A stretch of DNA of 52,394 nt from Hydrogenophaga sp. (GCA_018993155.1 JAGKSX010000040.1:1-52394), one strand, 5' to 3'; numbered from the stretch's first letter, positions 16,840 to 24,575 are shown. Translations and numbers: made by a program. The notes: generated from the sequence alone by a model not told the origin.

Positions 16840-17574
16840 ATGGACAAACCGATGGCACAGCAAGCCGAAAGCGCCGGCTCGGCACAAGGCGCGCAAGAAC
16901 CGCCAGGTGCCGAGGACCGACGACGGCGACACGGTGTGCACGCCGACACCTGCGACCGCATCCGGGACATGATCGTCCACGGTGATCTGGCCTCGGGCGA
17001 ACGCATCAATGAAATGGAGCTCTGCGAGGTTCTGGGTGTGTCACGCACGCCCATTCGGGAGGCCTTGAAGGTGCTGGCGGCCGAGGGGCTGGTCGAGCTG
17101 CTGCCCAACCGGGGGTCGCGCGTGACCACGCCTTCGACCGACGAAATCGTCAACCTGTTCGCCGTGATTGCGGCACTGGAGCGGCTGGCAGTGGAGACCG
17201 TGACACTTCAGGCCTCGGTGCCTGCGTTGGTGAAATTGCGCGCGCTGCACGACGAAATGCTGCAGCGCTACGCCGAACAGGACCGCGACCGCTATTTCGA
17301 ACTCAACCACCGCATCCACGAAACCATCATCGCGATGGCGGACAACCCGCAACTCAGCCGCACCCATGCCGACCTGATGACACGCGCCCGGCGCCCGCGC
17401 TTTGTCGCGATCACGACCGATGGGCGCTGGGAAGAATCGGTCAAGGAACATGAGCTCGTGATGTCGGCCATGGAATTGCGCGACGCGCGCTTCGCCGGCG
17501 AAATCCTCTTTCGACATGTCCTGAAAACGGGGACCGCCTACATCCAGTCACTGGCCACCGCCGCACCGAACTAA
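16840..17574 (+). CDS. GntR-family (FCD) transcriptional regulator
   Basis: The 244-residue protein has an N-terminal winged helix-turn-helix (about residues 40-105; GERINEMELCEVLGVSRTPI then LKVLAAEGLVELLPNRGS) and a C-terminal all-helical FCD ligand domain with likely metal residues in ELNHRIHETII. It probably represses the divergent TRAP/catabolic operon until a pathway acid binds. The start at 16840 follows GGAGG four bases upstream; an open frame continues further up but lacks such a site. The fumarylacetoacetate-hydrolase-family gene follows 23 bases after its stop and is likely cotranscribed. Confidence 0.9.
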   Translation: MDKPMAQQAESAGSAQGAQEPPGAEDRRRRHGVHADTCDRIRDMIVHGDLASGERINEMELCEVLGVSRTPIREALKVLAAEGLVELLPNRGSRVTTPSTDEIVNLFAVIAALERLAVETVTLQASVPALVKLRALHDEMLQRYAEQDRDRYFELNHRIHETIIAMADNPQLSRTHADLMTRARRPRFVAITTDGRWEESVKEHELVMSAMELRDARFAGEILFRHVLKTGTAYIQSLATAAPN

Positions 17575-17597
17575 CCCCTGCCGAAAAGGACTTCCCG

Positions 17598-18461
17598 ATG
17601 CGATTGCTGGCTTTCATGGACGACGCCGTTGGCCGCCCCGCCCTGGGCGCCCGGGACGGTGACACGGTCATCCACCTCACGGCCGAGGGACACCCGTCAA
17701 CGCTCGATGCACTGCTGCTTCTCGGGAACGGCGGCCTGGACCGGGTCCGGGCCACGATCGCGGGCAAGCCCCGCCACCGCATCCCGCTCGATCGGATCAC
17801 CTGGCTGCCTCCGCTGCTCAACCCGTCGAAGGCGTTCGGCATCGGTCTGAACTACAGCGACCATGCCAGGGAAATCGGCGCCCCGCCTCCGTCCCACCCC
17901 GTGATCTTCCAGCGCTTTCCCTCCTCCTGGGTCGCACACGGGCAGGCGATGGTCCGATCCCAACTGTCCACCCAGTTCGACTACGAGGCGGAGCTGGTGG
18001 TCGTGATAGGTCAGGCGGGCCGGAACATCCCTCGGGACCGCGCGCTCGAACACGTCGCGGGCTATTCCATCTTCAATGACGGCACCGTGCGCGACTACCA
18101 GGCGCGCTCCCACCAGTGGTTGTGGGGCAAGAACTTCGACGCCAGCGGTGGCTTCGGCCCCGAGTTCGTCACGGCCGACGAGCTGCCGCCGGGCGCCAGG
18201 GGCTTGAATGTCCAGTGCCGGCTCAACGGCCAGCTGCTGCAGGACGGCAATACCCGCGACATGATCTTCGATGTGGCCGCACTGGTATCGGCCTGCTCCG
18301 AGGGCATCGGATTGCACCCGGGCGACATGATCATCACCGGCACACCTGCCGGCGTGGGTTTTGTGCGTCAACCACCGGTCTGGATGCGGCCCGGCGATGT
18401 GTGCGAGGTGGAAATCGAAGGCATCGGAACGCTGGTCAATCCCATCAAGGCTGAGGCCTGA
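17598..18461 (+). CDS. fumarylacetoacetate hydrolase-family enzyme
   Basis: The 287-residue protein has the C-terminal FAH catalytic domain with the metal-binding acidic residues in QFDYEAELVVVIG and YSIFNDGTVRDYQ, and the conserved GLNYSDHAREIG and ITGTPAGVGF segments. Members hydrolyse C-C bonds in acylpyruvates or hydrate or decarboxylate related 2-oxo acids. It is cotranscribed with the GntR-type regulator and divergent from the TRAP operon, so it probably handles a downstream intermediate of the same pathway. The exact reaction cannot be told from sequence. Confidence 0.9.
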   Translation: MRLLAFMDDAVGRPALGARDGDTVIHLTAEGHPSTLDALLLLGNGGLDRVRATIAGKPRHRIPLDRITWLPPLLNPSKAFGIGLNYSDHAREIGAPPPSHPVIFQRFPSSWVAHGQAMVRSQLSTQFDYEAELVVVIGQAGRNIPRDRALEHVAGYSIFNDGTVRDYQARSHQWLWGKNFDASGGFGPEFVTADELPPGARGLNVQCRLNGQLLQDGNTRDMIFDVAALVSACSEGIGLHPGDMIITGTPAGVGFVRQPPVWMRPGDVCEVEIEGIGTLVNPIKAEA

Positions 18462-18525
18462 GCAAGCTCACACTGCGGGTACGTGGCCGACCCGCACACC
18501 TCGACATTGCCCTGCACTCGAGAGC

Positions 18526-18543
18526 GGGCCATGCCCTTTTTTT
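18526..18543 (+). terminator. weak intrinsic terminator after the FAH-family gene
   Basis: A short hairpin GGGC-cat-GCCC (18526-18536) is followed by seven T (18537-18543). The stem is only four pairs, so efficiency is doubtful. The remainder of 18462-18662 shows no gene. Confidence 0.4.
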
Positions 18544-18662
18544 GAGCATCGCTCACACCGCCAGGCGGGCCGCGGCCTGCGGCAGTTGTCCCACGGGTTG
18601 TCCACACCCTTGGGCACAGCAGCTGTGAGCAACCCTCGAAAAGAGCCTGCCCGGAAACGACA

Positions 18663-18688
18663 AAGCCCTTGAGGCAACTCAAGGGCTT
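18663..18688 (-). terminator. terminator-like hairpin downstream of tRNA-Arg
   Basis: AAGCCCTTGAG (18663-18673) and CTCAAGGGCTT (18678-18688) form a perfect 11-pair stem with a 4-base loop, just past the 3' end of the tRNA on the minus strand. The following U-tract is short and interrupted (TTTGTCGTTT). Confidence 0.7.
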
Positions 18689-18697
18689 GTACGTGGT

Positions 18698-18773
18698 TGG
18701 TGCGGCTGGCGGGGATCGAACCCACGACCCTTGGCTTCGGAGGCCAATACTCTATCCACTGAGCTACAGCCGC
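18698..18773 (-). tRNA. tRNA-Arg (anticodon CCG)
   Basis: The minus strand folds as a full 76-base tRNA. The acceptor arm begins GCGGCTG, the D arm is GCTC-AGTGGATAGA, the anticodon stem TTGGC/GCCAA encloses the loop CTCCGAA with anticodon CCG, and the T arm contains GGTTCGATCC. The terminal CCA is encoded (18700-18698). It reads CGG arginine codons, which are common in this GC-rich genome. A TAGAAT hexamer just upstream (complement near 18784-18789) may be its -10 box. Confidence 0.97.
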
Positions 18774-18833
18774 AACGCCAGCGATTCTATCAGCCGAGGG
18801 GGCGGCGCCCGGCGGGTGCCAAGGGGGCTTGGC

Positions 18834-18839
18834 TATAAT
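18834..18839 (+). promoter_or_regulatory. candidate -10 box of the cytochrome c5 gene
   Basis: A perfect TATAAT is placed 77 bases before the cytochrome ATG. No clear -35 hexamer is seen in the GC-rich sequence before it. Confidence 0.5.
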
Positions 18840-18916
18840 CCAAGGCTGTTTGCCCGGCCTGACACGGGCACGCCCCACACCCACACAGGCCTTGCTTCGC
18901 CACCCCTGAGGACATC

Positions 18917-19789
18917 ATGAGCGACCACGCGCACGAAGAACACCATACCGGTCCCATCAAGACGCCAACCCAGTTGATGTGGACGGCCTTCTTTGCGTTC
19001 GTCGCGCCCATTTTCATCATCATCGGCCTCGTGTACTACGTGGTCTCGGCCAACAAGCCGGCGGCCGGCGCGGTGGACATGGAGCAGGCCGTTGCCCAGC
19101 GCATCCAGCGCGTGGGCACGGTGGAGCTGCGCGACGCCAACCGTCCGCTGGCTTCCGGCGAGTCGGTGTACACCGCCCAATGCGCGGCCTGCCATGCCGC
19201 TGGCTTGGCCGGCGCACCCAAGTTCGGCGACGCCGCCGCCTGGGGTCCCCGCATCGCCACCGGCTATGAAGCCCTGCTGACCTCTGCCCTCAAAGGCAAG
19301 GGCGCCATGGGCGCGCAAGGCGGCGGCGCGTTCCGCGACGCCGAGATCGGCCGCGCCGTGGTGCACCTGGCCAACGCCGCTGGCGGCAAGTTCCCCGAGC
19401 CCCAGGCACCGGCACCCGCAGCTGCAGCAGCCCCTGCGGCCGCTGCGCCAGCCGCTGCAGCGCCTGCCCCCGCTCCTGCCGTGGCTGCTGCGGCCCCTGC
19501 TGCCGCTGCCGCTGCGCCGGCACCTGCCGCCTCGGCCACCGTGGCCGCTGGCGCCGGTGAGGCCCTGTACAAGCAGGCTTGCGCCGTGTGCCACGTGGCC
19601 GGCGTGGCCGGTGCACCGAAGTTCGGCGACAAGGCCGCCTGGGCACCCCGCGTGGGCGCTGGCCTGGACACCCTGACCGCCACGGTCATCAAGGGCAAGG
19701 GTGCGATGCCTCCCAAGGGTGGTGCAGGCGCCGCCGCAGAGGCGGACATCAAGGCCGCCGTGCAGTACATGCTGAACGCAGTGAAGTAA
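18917..19789 (+). CDS. membrane-anchored di-haem cytochrome c5-family protein
   Basis: The 290-residue protein has an N-terminal membrane anchor (about residues 20-42), then two homologous cytochrome c5 domains. The first has CAACH and the distal ligand motif KGKGAMGAQGG; the second has CAVCH and KGKGAMPPKGG. They are joined by a linker of nearly 60 residues made almost only of Ala and Pro, which would form a long flexible tether. It probably passes electrons between bc1-type complexes and oxidases or other acceptors at the inner membrane. A GAGGA site precedes the ATG. The two domains look like an internal duplication. Confidence 0.92.
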   Translation: MSDHAHEEHHTGPIKTPTQLMWTAFFAFVAPIFIIIGLVYYVVSANKPAAGAVDMEQAVAQRIQRVGTVELRDANRPLASGESVYTAQCAACHAAGLAGAPKFGDAAAWGPRIATGYEALLTSALKGKGAMGAQGGGAFRDAEIGRAVVHLANAAGGKFPEPQAPAPAAAAAPAAAAPAAAAPAPAPAVAAAAPAAAAAAPAPAASATVAAGAGEALYKQACAVCHVAGVAGAPKFGDKAAWAPRVGAGLDTLTATVIKGKGAMPPKGGAGAAAEADIKAAVQYMLNAVK

Positions 19790-19810
19790 GGCACGTCCCC
19801 TTCCGCCCAA

Positions 19811-19835
19811 AAGCCGGCCCCGTGCCGGCTTTTTT
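19811..19835. terminator. bidirectional intrinsic terminator
   Basis: AAGCCGGC (19811-19818) and GCCGGCTT (19824-19831) form an 8-pair stem with a 5-base loop, followed by six T on the plus strand and preceded by A residues. It separates the cytochrome gene from the convergent operon ending at 19856. Confidence 0.85.
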
Positions 19836-19855
19836 GTGCCCGCGCGCGGCCGCCC

Positions 19856-20383
19856 TCAGGCTGCTTGTAGCGCCTGGGGATGGGGAATGAAACCGAACCG
19901 CGCCGGCAGCGCATCGGCAAGCACCTCGGCCGGGCGCCAGCGGCCAGCTTCGACCGCGTCGGCGGCGAGGTTCATGTCGGCGCTGTGCACCAGCCCGACA
20001 CCCAGATTGGTCACCAGGTACAGCCGGCCCCATTCGTCCAGCAGACTCTCCTGCACCCGCGCCGGCAGGCCGGTGTGGGACGACACACCACCCTCGGGCT
20101 GCAGGCGCCAGATCCACGGCGTGGCTTCGAGTTCGACGTACACGCGCTGCGGCCCGTTCTGGAAGTACCACTGGCCTTGCGCGTCGGCCGCGTAGTTGCG
20201 GTGGATGAACTCGATGAGCTTGTCGTGCTTGAGCAGCGAGCCCTTGCTGGCGGGGAAAGGCCCTTGCGCCTGCGTGCGGTCGTCGCGCATGTACCAGTTG
20301 CCGCGGGCATCCAGGCCCAGCCAGCCGTAACAGTGCGGCACATTGGGCCACTTGGCCATCGCGGCCTTGACGATGTCGTCCAT
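19856..20383 (-). CDS. conserved protein of unknown function
   Basis: A 175-residue soluble protein starting MDDIVKAAMAKWPNVPHCYGWLGLD. It is rich in Trp and Tyr and has segments such as GNWYMRDDRTQAQGPFPASKG and GQWYFQNGPQRVYVELEATP, which read like two related beta-rich halves. I recognise it as a conserved betaproteobacterial family without a known role. It is the last of three co-directional genes, eleven bases after the hydrolase stop. No signal peptide or membrane segment is seen. Confidence 0.75.
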   Translation of the reverse strand: MDDIVKAAMAKWPNVPHCYGWLGLDARGNWYMRDDRTQAQGPFPASKGSLLKHDKLIEFIHRNYAADAQGQWYFQNGPQRVYVELEATPWIWRLQPEGGVSSHTGLPARVQESLLDEWGRLYLVTNLGVGLVHSADMNLAADAVEAGRWRPAEVLADALPARFGFIPHPQALQAA

Positions 20384-20394
20384 GGCGAGGCTCC

Positions 20395-21393
20395 TCAAAG
20401 ATGGGCGAGCAGCCAGTTTCCCACGGCCTCGGGCATCGCGCGCACATGCCCGGGAAGGCCAAGGGGTCCGTGCGAAACCGGAAAGCCCACATGGCCGCCC
20501 TGCTCGGGTTGCCACAGGGTGACGTGATGGCCCGCGTCCTGCTGGGTCGGCAGGGACTCGGCGGGCACGAAGGGGTCGTTGCGCGCATTGAGCGCGAGCG
20601 CGGGTACGCGGATGCTTTGAAGCACCGGCTTGGCCGAGGCGCGCGCCCAGTAGTCGGCCGTGTCCTTGAAGCCGTGCAGGGGCGCGGTGAAGAGGTTGTC
20701 GAACTCGTAGAGGTCGCGCGCGGCCAGCAGCTTCTGCCGGTCGAACAAGCCCGGGTGCTGCTCCAGCTTGCCGAGCGCCTTGGGCACCATGGAGCGCATG
20801 AACATGCGGGTGTAGACCACGCGGTTGAAGCCGCGCCCGATGGCGTCGCCGCCCGCAGCCAGGTCCAGCGGGGAACACACCGATGCAATGGCGCGCACGC
20901 AGGAGGTCGCTTCCGAGCCCATCTCACCGGCCCAGCGCATCAGGGCATTGCCACCCAGCGACACGCCCACGGCAATCAGTGGCCGGCCCGGGTGTTCTGC
21001 GGCAAAACGGCGCAGGATCCAGTCGATCTCCTGGAAGTCACCCGAGTGGTAGGCGCGTGGCGCCTGGTTGAGTTCGCCCGAGCATCCCCGGAAGTGGGGT
21101 ACCGCATAGGCCACGCCGTGGGCGGCGGCGAAATCGGCGAAGGCCACGGCGTACTGGCTCGCGGAAGAACCCTCCAGCCCATGGAACAGCACCAGCAGGG
21201 GTGCCTCCGGCGCGCTGCTGTGCAAGGCCTGGTCCACATCGATGAAGTCGCCATCGGGCGTCTTCCATCGGCTGCGCTTCCAGCGCGGCGGCGGTCCGAA
21301 ATGGCGGCGGCTGGCCAGCGCGGCCCACACCGTCTGCGGGTTGCCTCCCGGCAACCACCACGGCGCACGGTAGGAAAAGCGGTCGGACTTCAA
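20395..21393 (-). CDS. YheT-like alpha/beta hydrolase, TTG start
   Basis: The 332-residue protein belongs to the YheT/COG0429 hydrolase family. The nucleophile Ser sits in GVSLGGNAL, the acid in NARNDPFVP and the His in EQGGHVGFP, with LVLFHGLEGSS forming the oxyanion region. Family members are putative esterases of unknown substrate. The only sensible start is TTG at 21393: it overlaps the SnoaL-like gene stop (TTGA), the product begins KSDRFSYRAPWWLPGGN as expected for the family, and the next in-frame ATG would remove the catalytic core. Confidence 0.85.
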   Translation of the reverse strand: MKSDRFSYRAPWWLPGGNPQTVWAALASRRHFGPPPRWKRSRWKTPDGDFIDVDQALHSSAPEAPLLVLFHGLEGSSASQYAVAFADFAAAHGVAYAVPHFRGCSGELNQAPRAYHSGDFQEIDWILRRFAAEHPGRPLIAVGVSLGGNALMRWAGEMGSEATSCVRAIASVCSPLDLAAGGDAIGRGFNRVVYTRMFMRSMVPKALGKLEQHPGLFDRQKLLAARDLYEFDNLFTAPLHGFKDTADYWARASAKPVLQSIRVPALALNARNDPFVPAESLPTQQDAGHHVTLWQPEQGGHVGFPVSHGPLGLPGHVRAMPEAVGNWLLAHL

Positions 21394-21827
21394 TGCAGCA
21401 CCGGCTGGGTGGTGAACGCCTCGAGCGGCTCGGTGCGTGAGCCGGGGCTGGCGTGGTGCGCGACCATGCGCCAGCCTTGGGCGGTCTTGGCATAGACGTT
21501 GGTGGCCACCACCCAGGCGTGTTGCATGCCATCGTCCGTCATCACGGCCACGCGCTCGACCACGCTGTGCACGCTGCAGCCACCGGCATCGAGCCGGCGC
21601 ACCTTCTCGGGCTGGGCTTGCACGCTGCCACTGGCGAACATGGTCTCGAACGCGGCGCGCACCGCGGCGTGCCCCACGAGCCGAGGCCCCCCCGGATGCA
21701 CACACACGATGTCGTCCTCGTCCGCCCAGCAGGCCATGAGGCGCTCGATGTCGGCGTGTTGCAGCGCGTCGTAGAAGGCCGCCTCCGTGTCGTCCGCCGA
21801 ACCGGGGGGCAGTTTGGGTTTTCGCAT
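21390..21827 (-). CDS. SnoaL/NTF2-like protein
   Basis: A 145-residue single NTF2-like domain (DDTEAAFYDALQHADIERLMACWADEDDIVCVHPGG followed later by GWRMVAHHASP; shown here in two parts of the cone fold). Proteins of this type (DUF4440/YybH-like) have no firm function. It heads a three-gene operon with the YheT-like hydrolase and an unknown protein. No ribosome binding site is seen, and a CAAAAT hexamer (complement of 21835-21840) lies seven bases before the ATG, so the mRNA may be leaderless. Confidence 0.8.
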   Translation of the reverse strand: MRKPKLPPGSADDTEAAFYDALQHADIERLMACWADEDDIVCVHPGGPRLVGHAAVRAAFETMFASGSVQAQPEKVRRLDAGGCSVHSVVERVAVMTDDGMQHAWVVATNVYAKTAQGWRMVAHHASPGSRTEPLEAFTTQPVLH

Positions 21828-21857
21828 GGGGGCTATTTTGCCGCCAGTGCCCGGCTG

Positions 21858-21881
21858 CCCGGGGGCACCCCCGGGTATATT
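21858..21881 (+). promoter_or_regulatory. palindrome and -10 box before the LemA-family operon
   Basis: CCCGGGGG (21858-21865) and CCCCCGGG (21868-21875) form a perfect inverted repeat that ends exactly where TATATT (21876-21881) begins. The repeat covers the -35/spacer area of a LemA-directed promoter and could be an operator. No consensus -35 hexamer is present. Confidence 0.4.
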
Positions 21882-21918
21882 CCCGCTGATCGACCTGATC
21901 TCATCCAGCGGAGGTTTT

Positions 21919-22527
21919 ATGCGCACATCCATTCGACGCCTGTCCACCTGGGCCGCCGCCCTGTTGCTCGCCACCAGCCTCACGGGCTGCGGGTACAACG
22001 ACTTCCAGCGCCTGGACGAGCAGAGCCAGTCGGCCTGGTCGGAGGTGCTCAACCAGTACCAGCGCCGAGCCGACCTGATCCCCAACATCGTCGCCACCGT
22101 CAAGGGCGAGGCCAACTTCGAGCAGGAAACGCTCACCCGCGTGATCGAGGCCCGGGCCAAGGCCACGTCGATCCAGGTCACGCCCGAGACGCTGAACAAC
22201 CCGGCCGCGATGCAACAGTTCCAGGCCGCGCAAGGCGAACTGGGCAGCGCGCTCAGCCGCCTGATGGTGGTGGTGGAGCAGTACCCCAACCTCAAGGCCA
22301 ACCAGGGCTTCAGCGACCTGCGTGTGCAGCTCGAAGGCACCGAGAACCGCATCACCGTGGCGCGCAACCGCTACATCCAGACCGTGCAGGAGTACAACGT
22401 GCTCGCGCGCAGCTTCCCCACCAACCTCACCGCGATGGTCTTCGGCTACGGCCCCAAGACCAACTTCCAGGTCGCCAACGAGGCCGCGATCTCGACACCG
22501 CCCACGGTGGACTTCAAGAAGCCATGA
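21919..22527 (+). CDS. LemA-family lipoprotein
   Basis: The 202-residue protein begins with a lipoprotein signal peptide whose lipobox LTGC puts the modified Cys at about residue 28. The rest is the helical LemA domain, with SAWSEVLNQYQRRADLIPNI and ENRITVARNRYIQTVQEYN as recognisable blocks. GGAGG lies five bases before the ATG. The stop overlaps the start of the TPM-domain gene (ATGA). LemA-TPM pairs occur in many bacteria and are linked to envelope functions, but the biochemical role is unsettled. Confidence 0.92.
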   Translation: MRTSIRRLSTWAAALLLATSLTGCGYNDFQRLDEQSQSAWSEVLNQYQRRADLIPNIVATVKGEANFEQETLTRVIEARAKATSIQVTPETLNNPAAMQQFQAAQGELGSALSRLMVVVEQYPNLKANQGFSDLRVQLEGTENRITVARNRYIQTVQEYNVLARSFPTNLTAMVFGYGPKTNFQVANEAAISTPPTVDFKKP

Positions 22528-23447
22528 CGCTGCGCCTGGCCCGGTGGCTGTTGGCCACCCTGGGGCTTTGGTTCTTCCCCACCTGGGTGCTGGCGCAAGG
22601 CCTGCAGCCCATCCCAGAATTGCGCGCGCGCGTGATCGACCAGACGGGCACGCTCGATGTGGCGAGCCTCGCCGCCATCGAGGCCAAGCTCGCGGCCTTT
22701 GAAAAGACGAACGGCTCGCAGGTGGTGGTGGTGATGGTGGCCACCACCGCACCCGAAGACATCGCCGATTACTCACAGCGCCTGGGCGACGCCTGGAAGA
22801 TCGGCCGGCGCGATGTGGGCGACGGCGTGCTGTTCGTGATCGCCAAGGACGACCGGCGCCTGCGCATCGCCACCGCGAAGGCGCTGGAAGGCGCGATTCC
22901 CGACCTGATGGCCAAGCGCATCATCGACGGCGCGGTGACGCCCGCGTTCCGCATCGGCAACTACGCCGCCGGCATCGAGGCCGGTGTCGATCAGATCCTG
23001 GCCCGCATCCGGGGTGAGAATTTGCCCCTGCCCGCGGAACAGGCCACACGCGATGGCGCCGGCCTCGACGATTTCGACGGCATGGAGGTGCTGGTGTTCC
23101 TGGTCTTTGCCGTGCCCATGTTCTCGGCCGTGCTGCGCGGCATCTTCGGCAACAAGCTGGGCACGGTGTTCACGGGCATTGGCGCCGGTGGCCTGGCCTG
23201 GATGCTGACCGCCGTGGTCTGGGTGGCCATCGGCGCCGGCCTGCTCGGCATGCTGGCCGCGCTGTTCCTGCAATTCCTGCCGGCACCCACTTCGGGAGGC
23301 TCCGGCCGCGGCGGGCGTGGCGGCGGCTGGGGCGGTGGCGGCTTCGGAGGTGGGGGTGGAGGACGCGGAGGAGGTTTTGGCGGTGGTGGTTTCAGCTCGG
23401 GCGGTGGCGGCAATTTCGGCGGCGGCGGCGCTTCCGGCGGCTGGTGA
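22524..23447 (+). CDS. TPM-domain (YgcG/TLP18.3-type) membrane protein with Gly-rich tail
   Basis: The 307-residue protein has a signal peptide (residues about 1-24), a TPM domain (RVIDQTGTLDVASLAAIEAK through DDRRLRIATAKALEGAIPDL), two membrane helices (about 185-260) and a C-terminal tail of roughly 50 residues made mostly of Gly with some Ser, Arg, Phe and Trp. The domain should face the periplasm. Overlap with the LemA-family gene and 12-base spacing to the next TPM gene indicate one operon. The Gly-rich tail is common in YgcG-like proteins and is not a sequencing artefact. Confidence 0.9.
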   Translation: MTLRLARWLLATLGLWFFPTWVLAQGLQPIPELRARVIDQTGTLDVASLAAIEAKLAAFEKTNGSQVVVVMVATTAPEDIADYSQRLGDAWKIGRRDVGDGVLFVIAKDDRRLRIATAKALEGAIPDLMAKRIIDGAVTPAFRIGNYAAGIEAGVDQILARIRGENLPLPAEQATRDGAGLDDFDGMEVLVFLVFAVPMFSAVLRGIFGNKLGTVFTGIGAGGLAWMLTAVVWVAIGAGLLGMLAALFLQFLPAPTSGGSGRGGRGGGWGGGGFGGGGGGRGGGFGGGGFSSGGGGNFGGGGASGGW

Positions 23448-23459
23448 GGGGAACAGGCC

Positions 23460-23987
23460 ATGAACAAACTCACCCGCATCCTGAAGCACCGTTGGCTGGA
23501 CGCCTCGGACACCGCGCGCGCGGTGCCCGACGACATGGCCGAGCGCCTGGCGCGGCGCGTGGCCGCCAGCGAGGGCCGGCACAGCGGCGAGGTGCGGTTG
23601 TGCGTCGAGGCCGCCCTGCCCCTGAGCTACCTCTGGCGCATCAATGCCAGCACCCCGCTGTCCACCGTGGTGCGCGAGCGCGCGCTGACCTGGTTCGGCC
23701 GCCTGCGCATCTGGGACACCGAGCACAACAACGGTGTGCTGATCTACCTGCTGCTGGCCGAGCACGCCATCGAGTTCGTGGCGGACCGGGCGTTGGCACA
23801 ACGCGTCGCGCCGACCGAATGGCAGGCCATCGTGGACCGTCTGGGTGCGCGCCTGCGCGAGGGGGCTTTCGAGGATGGGCTCACGCAGGCCCTGGAAGAA
23901 GTGTCCGCCCTGCTGGTGCTGAATTTCCCGGCCGACGCCGGCGCCACCCGGCGCAACGAGCTGGCCGACGGCGTCGTGCGCCGCTGA
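23460..23987 (+). CDS. second TPM-domain protein, no signal peptide
   Basis: A 175-residue protein with a divergent TPM domain (GEVRLCVEAALPLSYLWRI, then NNGVLIYLLLAEHAIEFVADRAL). It lacks a signal peptide and Gly-rich tail, so it may sit at the cytoplasmic face. It is third in the LemA-TPM-TPM operon. Homologues travel with LemA and YgcG genes; the function is unknown. Confidence 0.85.
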   Translation: MNKLTRILKHRWLDASDTARAVPDDMAERLARRVAASEGRHSGEVRLCVEAALPLSYLWRINASTPLSTVVRERALTWFGRLRIWDTEHNNGVLIYLLLAEHAIEFVADRALAQRVAPTEWQAIVDRLGARLREGAFEDGLTQALEEVSALLVLNFPADAGATRRNELADGVVRR

Positions 23988-24002
23988 CGCGCGCCGGCGG
24001 AT

Positions 24003-24575
24003 TCAGCCGCGCCGCTTGTCCTGCGCGGTGCGGCCGTTGTTGAGCGCCACATTCAGCTCCTGCTGCAGCGCCTTGTTCATCTGGGCAAAAGTCTTGAGTT
24101 TGCGCGTGGTCTCGCGCAGACGATCGGCCATGCGCTTGGAGATCGCCAGCAGCAGGCGGGCGCCCAACCTCGGGTCGTCCTTGAGCAGGCGCATCAAGGC
24201 CGTGCGCGAGAGCACGGCCGCCGCGATGTCGGTGTTGGCGGTGCAGGTGGCCGAGCGCGGCGCGCCATCGAGCACGCCCATTTCACCGATCAGGTGGCCG
24301 GGGCCCATGATGTTCACCACCATGCTCTCATGCAGGCCGGGCAACTCGTTCTCGACCGCGATGTCGCCTTCCAGCACCAGCAGCATGTAGTCGGTCTGCT
24401 TGACCTCCCCCTCCTGGATGATGACCGCACCCGCCTTGATGAGCTTGGGCCGCATGTAGCCCACCACTTTCAGCGCATCGCTCAGGGTGAGGTCGGCCAG
24501 CGCCGACGAGGTGACCAGCAAACGGGCTGCCACCTCTTCCGGGGCCATGTCGGGGCTCTCAAAAATGGATGACAT
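24003..24575 (-). CDS. cyclic-nucleotide-binding-domain protein without a DNA-binding domain
   Basis: The 190-residue protein has one cNMP-binding beta-roll (residues about 45-150) with the phosphate-binding cassette GEMGVLDGAPRSATCTA, containing the Glu and Arg needed for cyclic nucleotide contact. A helical tail (KTFAQMNKALQQELNVALNNG) follows, but there is no helix-turn-helix, so it is not a Crp-like transcription factor. It may be a stand-alone sensor or regulatory subunit. It stops 15 bases from the convergent TPM gene and lies downstream of the atp operon terminator. Confidence 0.88.
   Translation of the reverse strand: MSSIFESPDMAPEEVAARLLVTSSALADLTLSDALKVVGYMRPKLIKAGAVIIQEGEVKQTDYMLLVLEGDIAVENELPGLHESMVVNIMGPGHLIGEMGVLDGAPRSATCTANTDIAAAVLSRTALMRLLKDDPRLGARLLLAISKRMADRLRETTRKLKTFAQMNKALQQELNVALNNGRTAQDKRRG

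Noticed and set aside
18598-18606. TTGTCCACA, one mismatch from a DnaA box.
   Set aside because: It is a single site with no cluster, no AT-rich unwinding region and no dnaA or dnaN nearby, so it does not support an origin.
19390-19550. Repetitive GC-rich tract in the cytochrome c5 gene that resembles a tandem repeat array.
   Set aside because: It is an in-frame Ala/Pro linker with varied codons and no regular repeat unit, so it is a protein feature and not a CRISPR or satellite array.
23290-23440. Gly-codon-rich tract at the end of the TPM gene that might be a frameshift or assembly artefact.
   Set aside because: The frame stays open to a normal stop, and Gly-rich C-terminal tails are typical of YgcG-like proteins.
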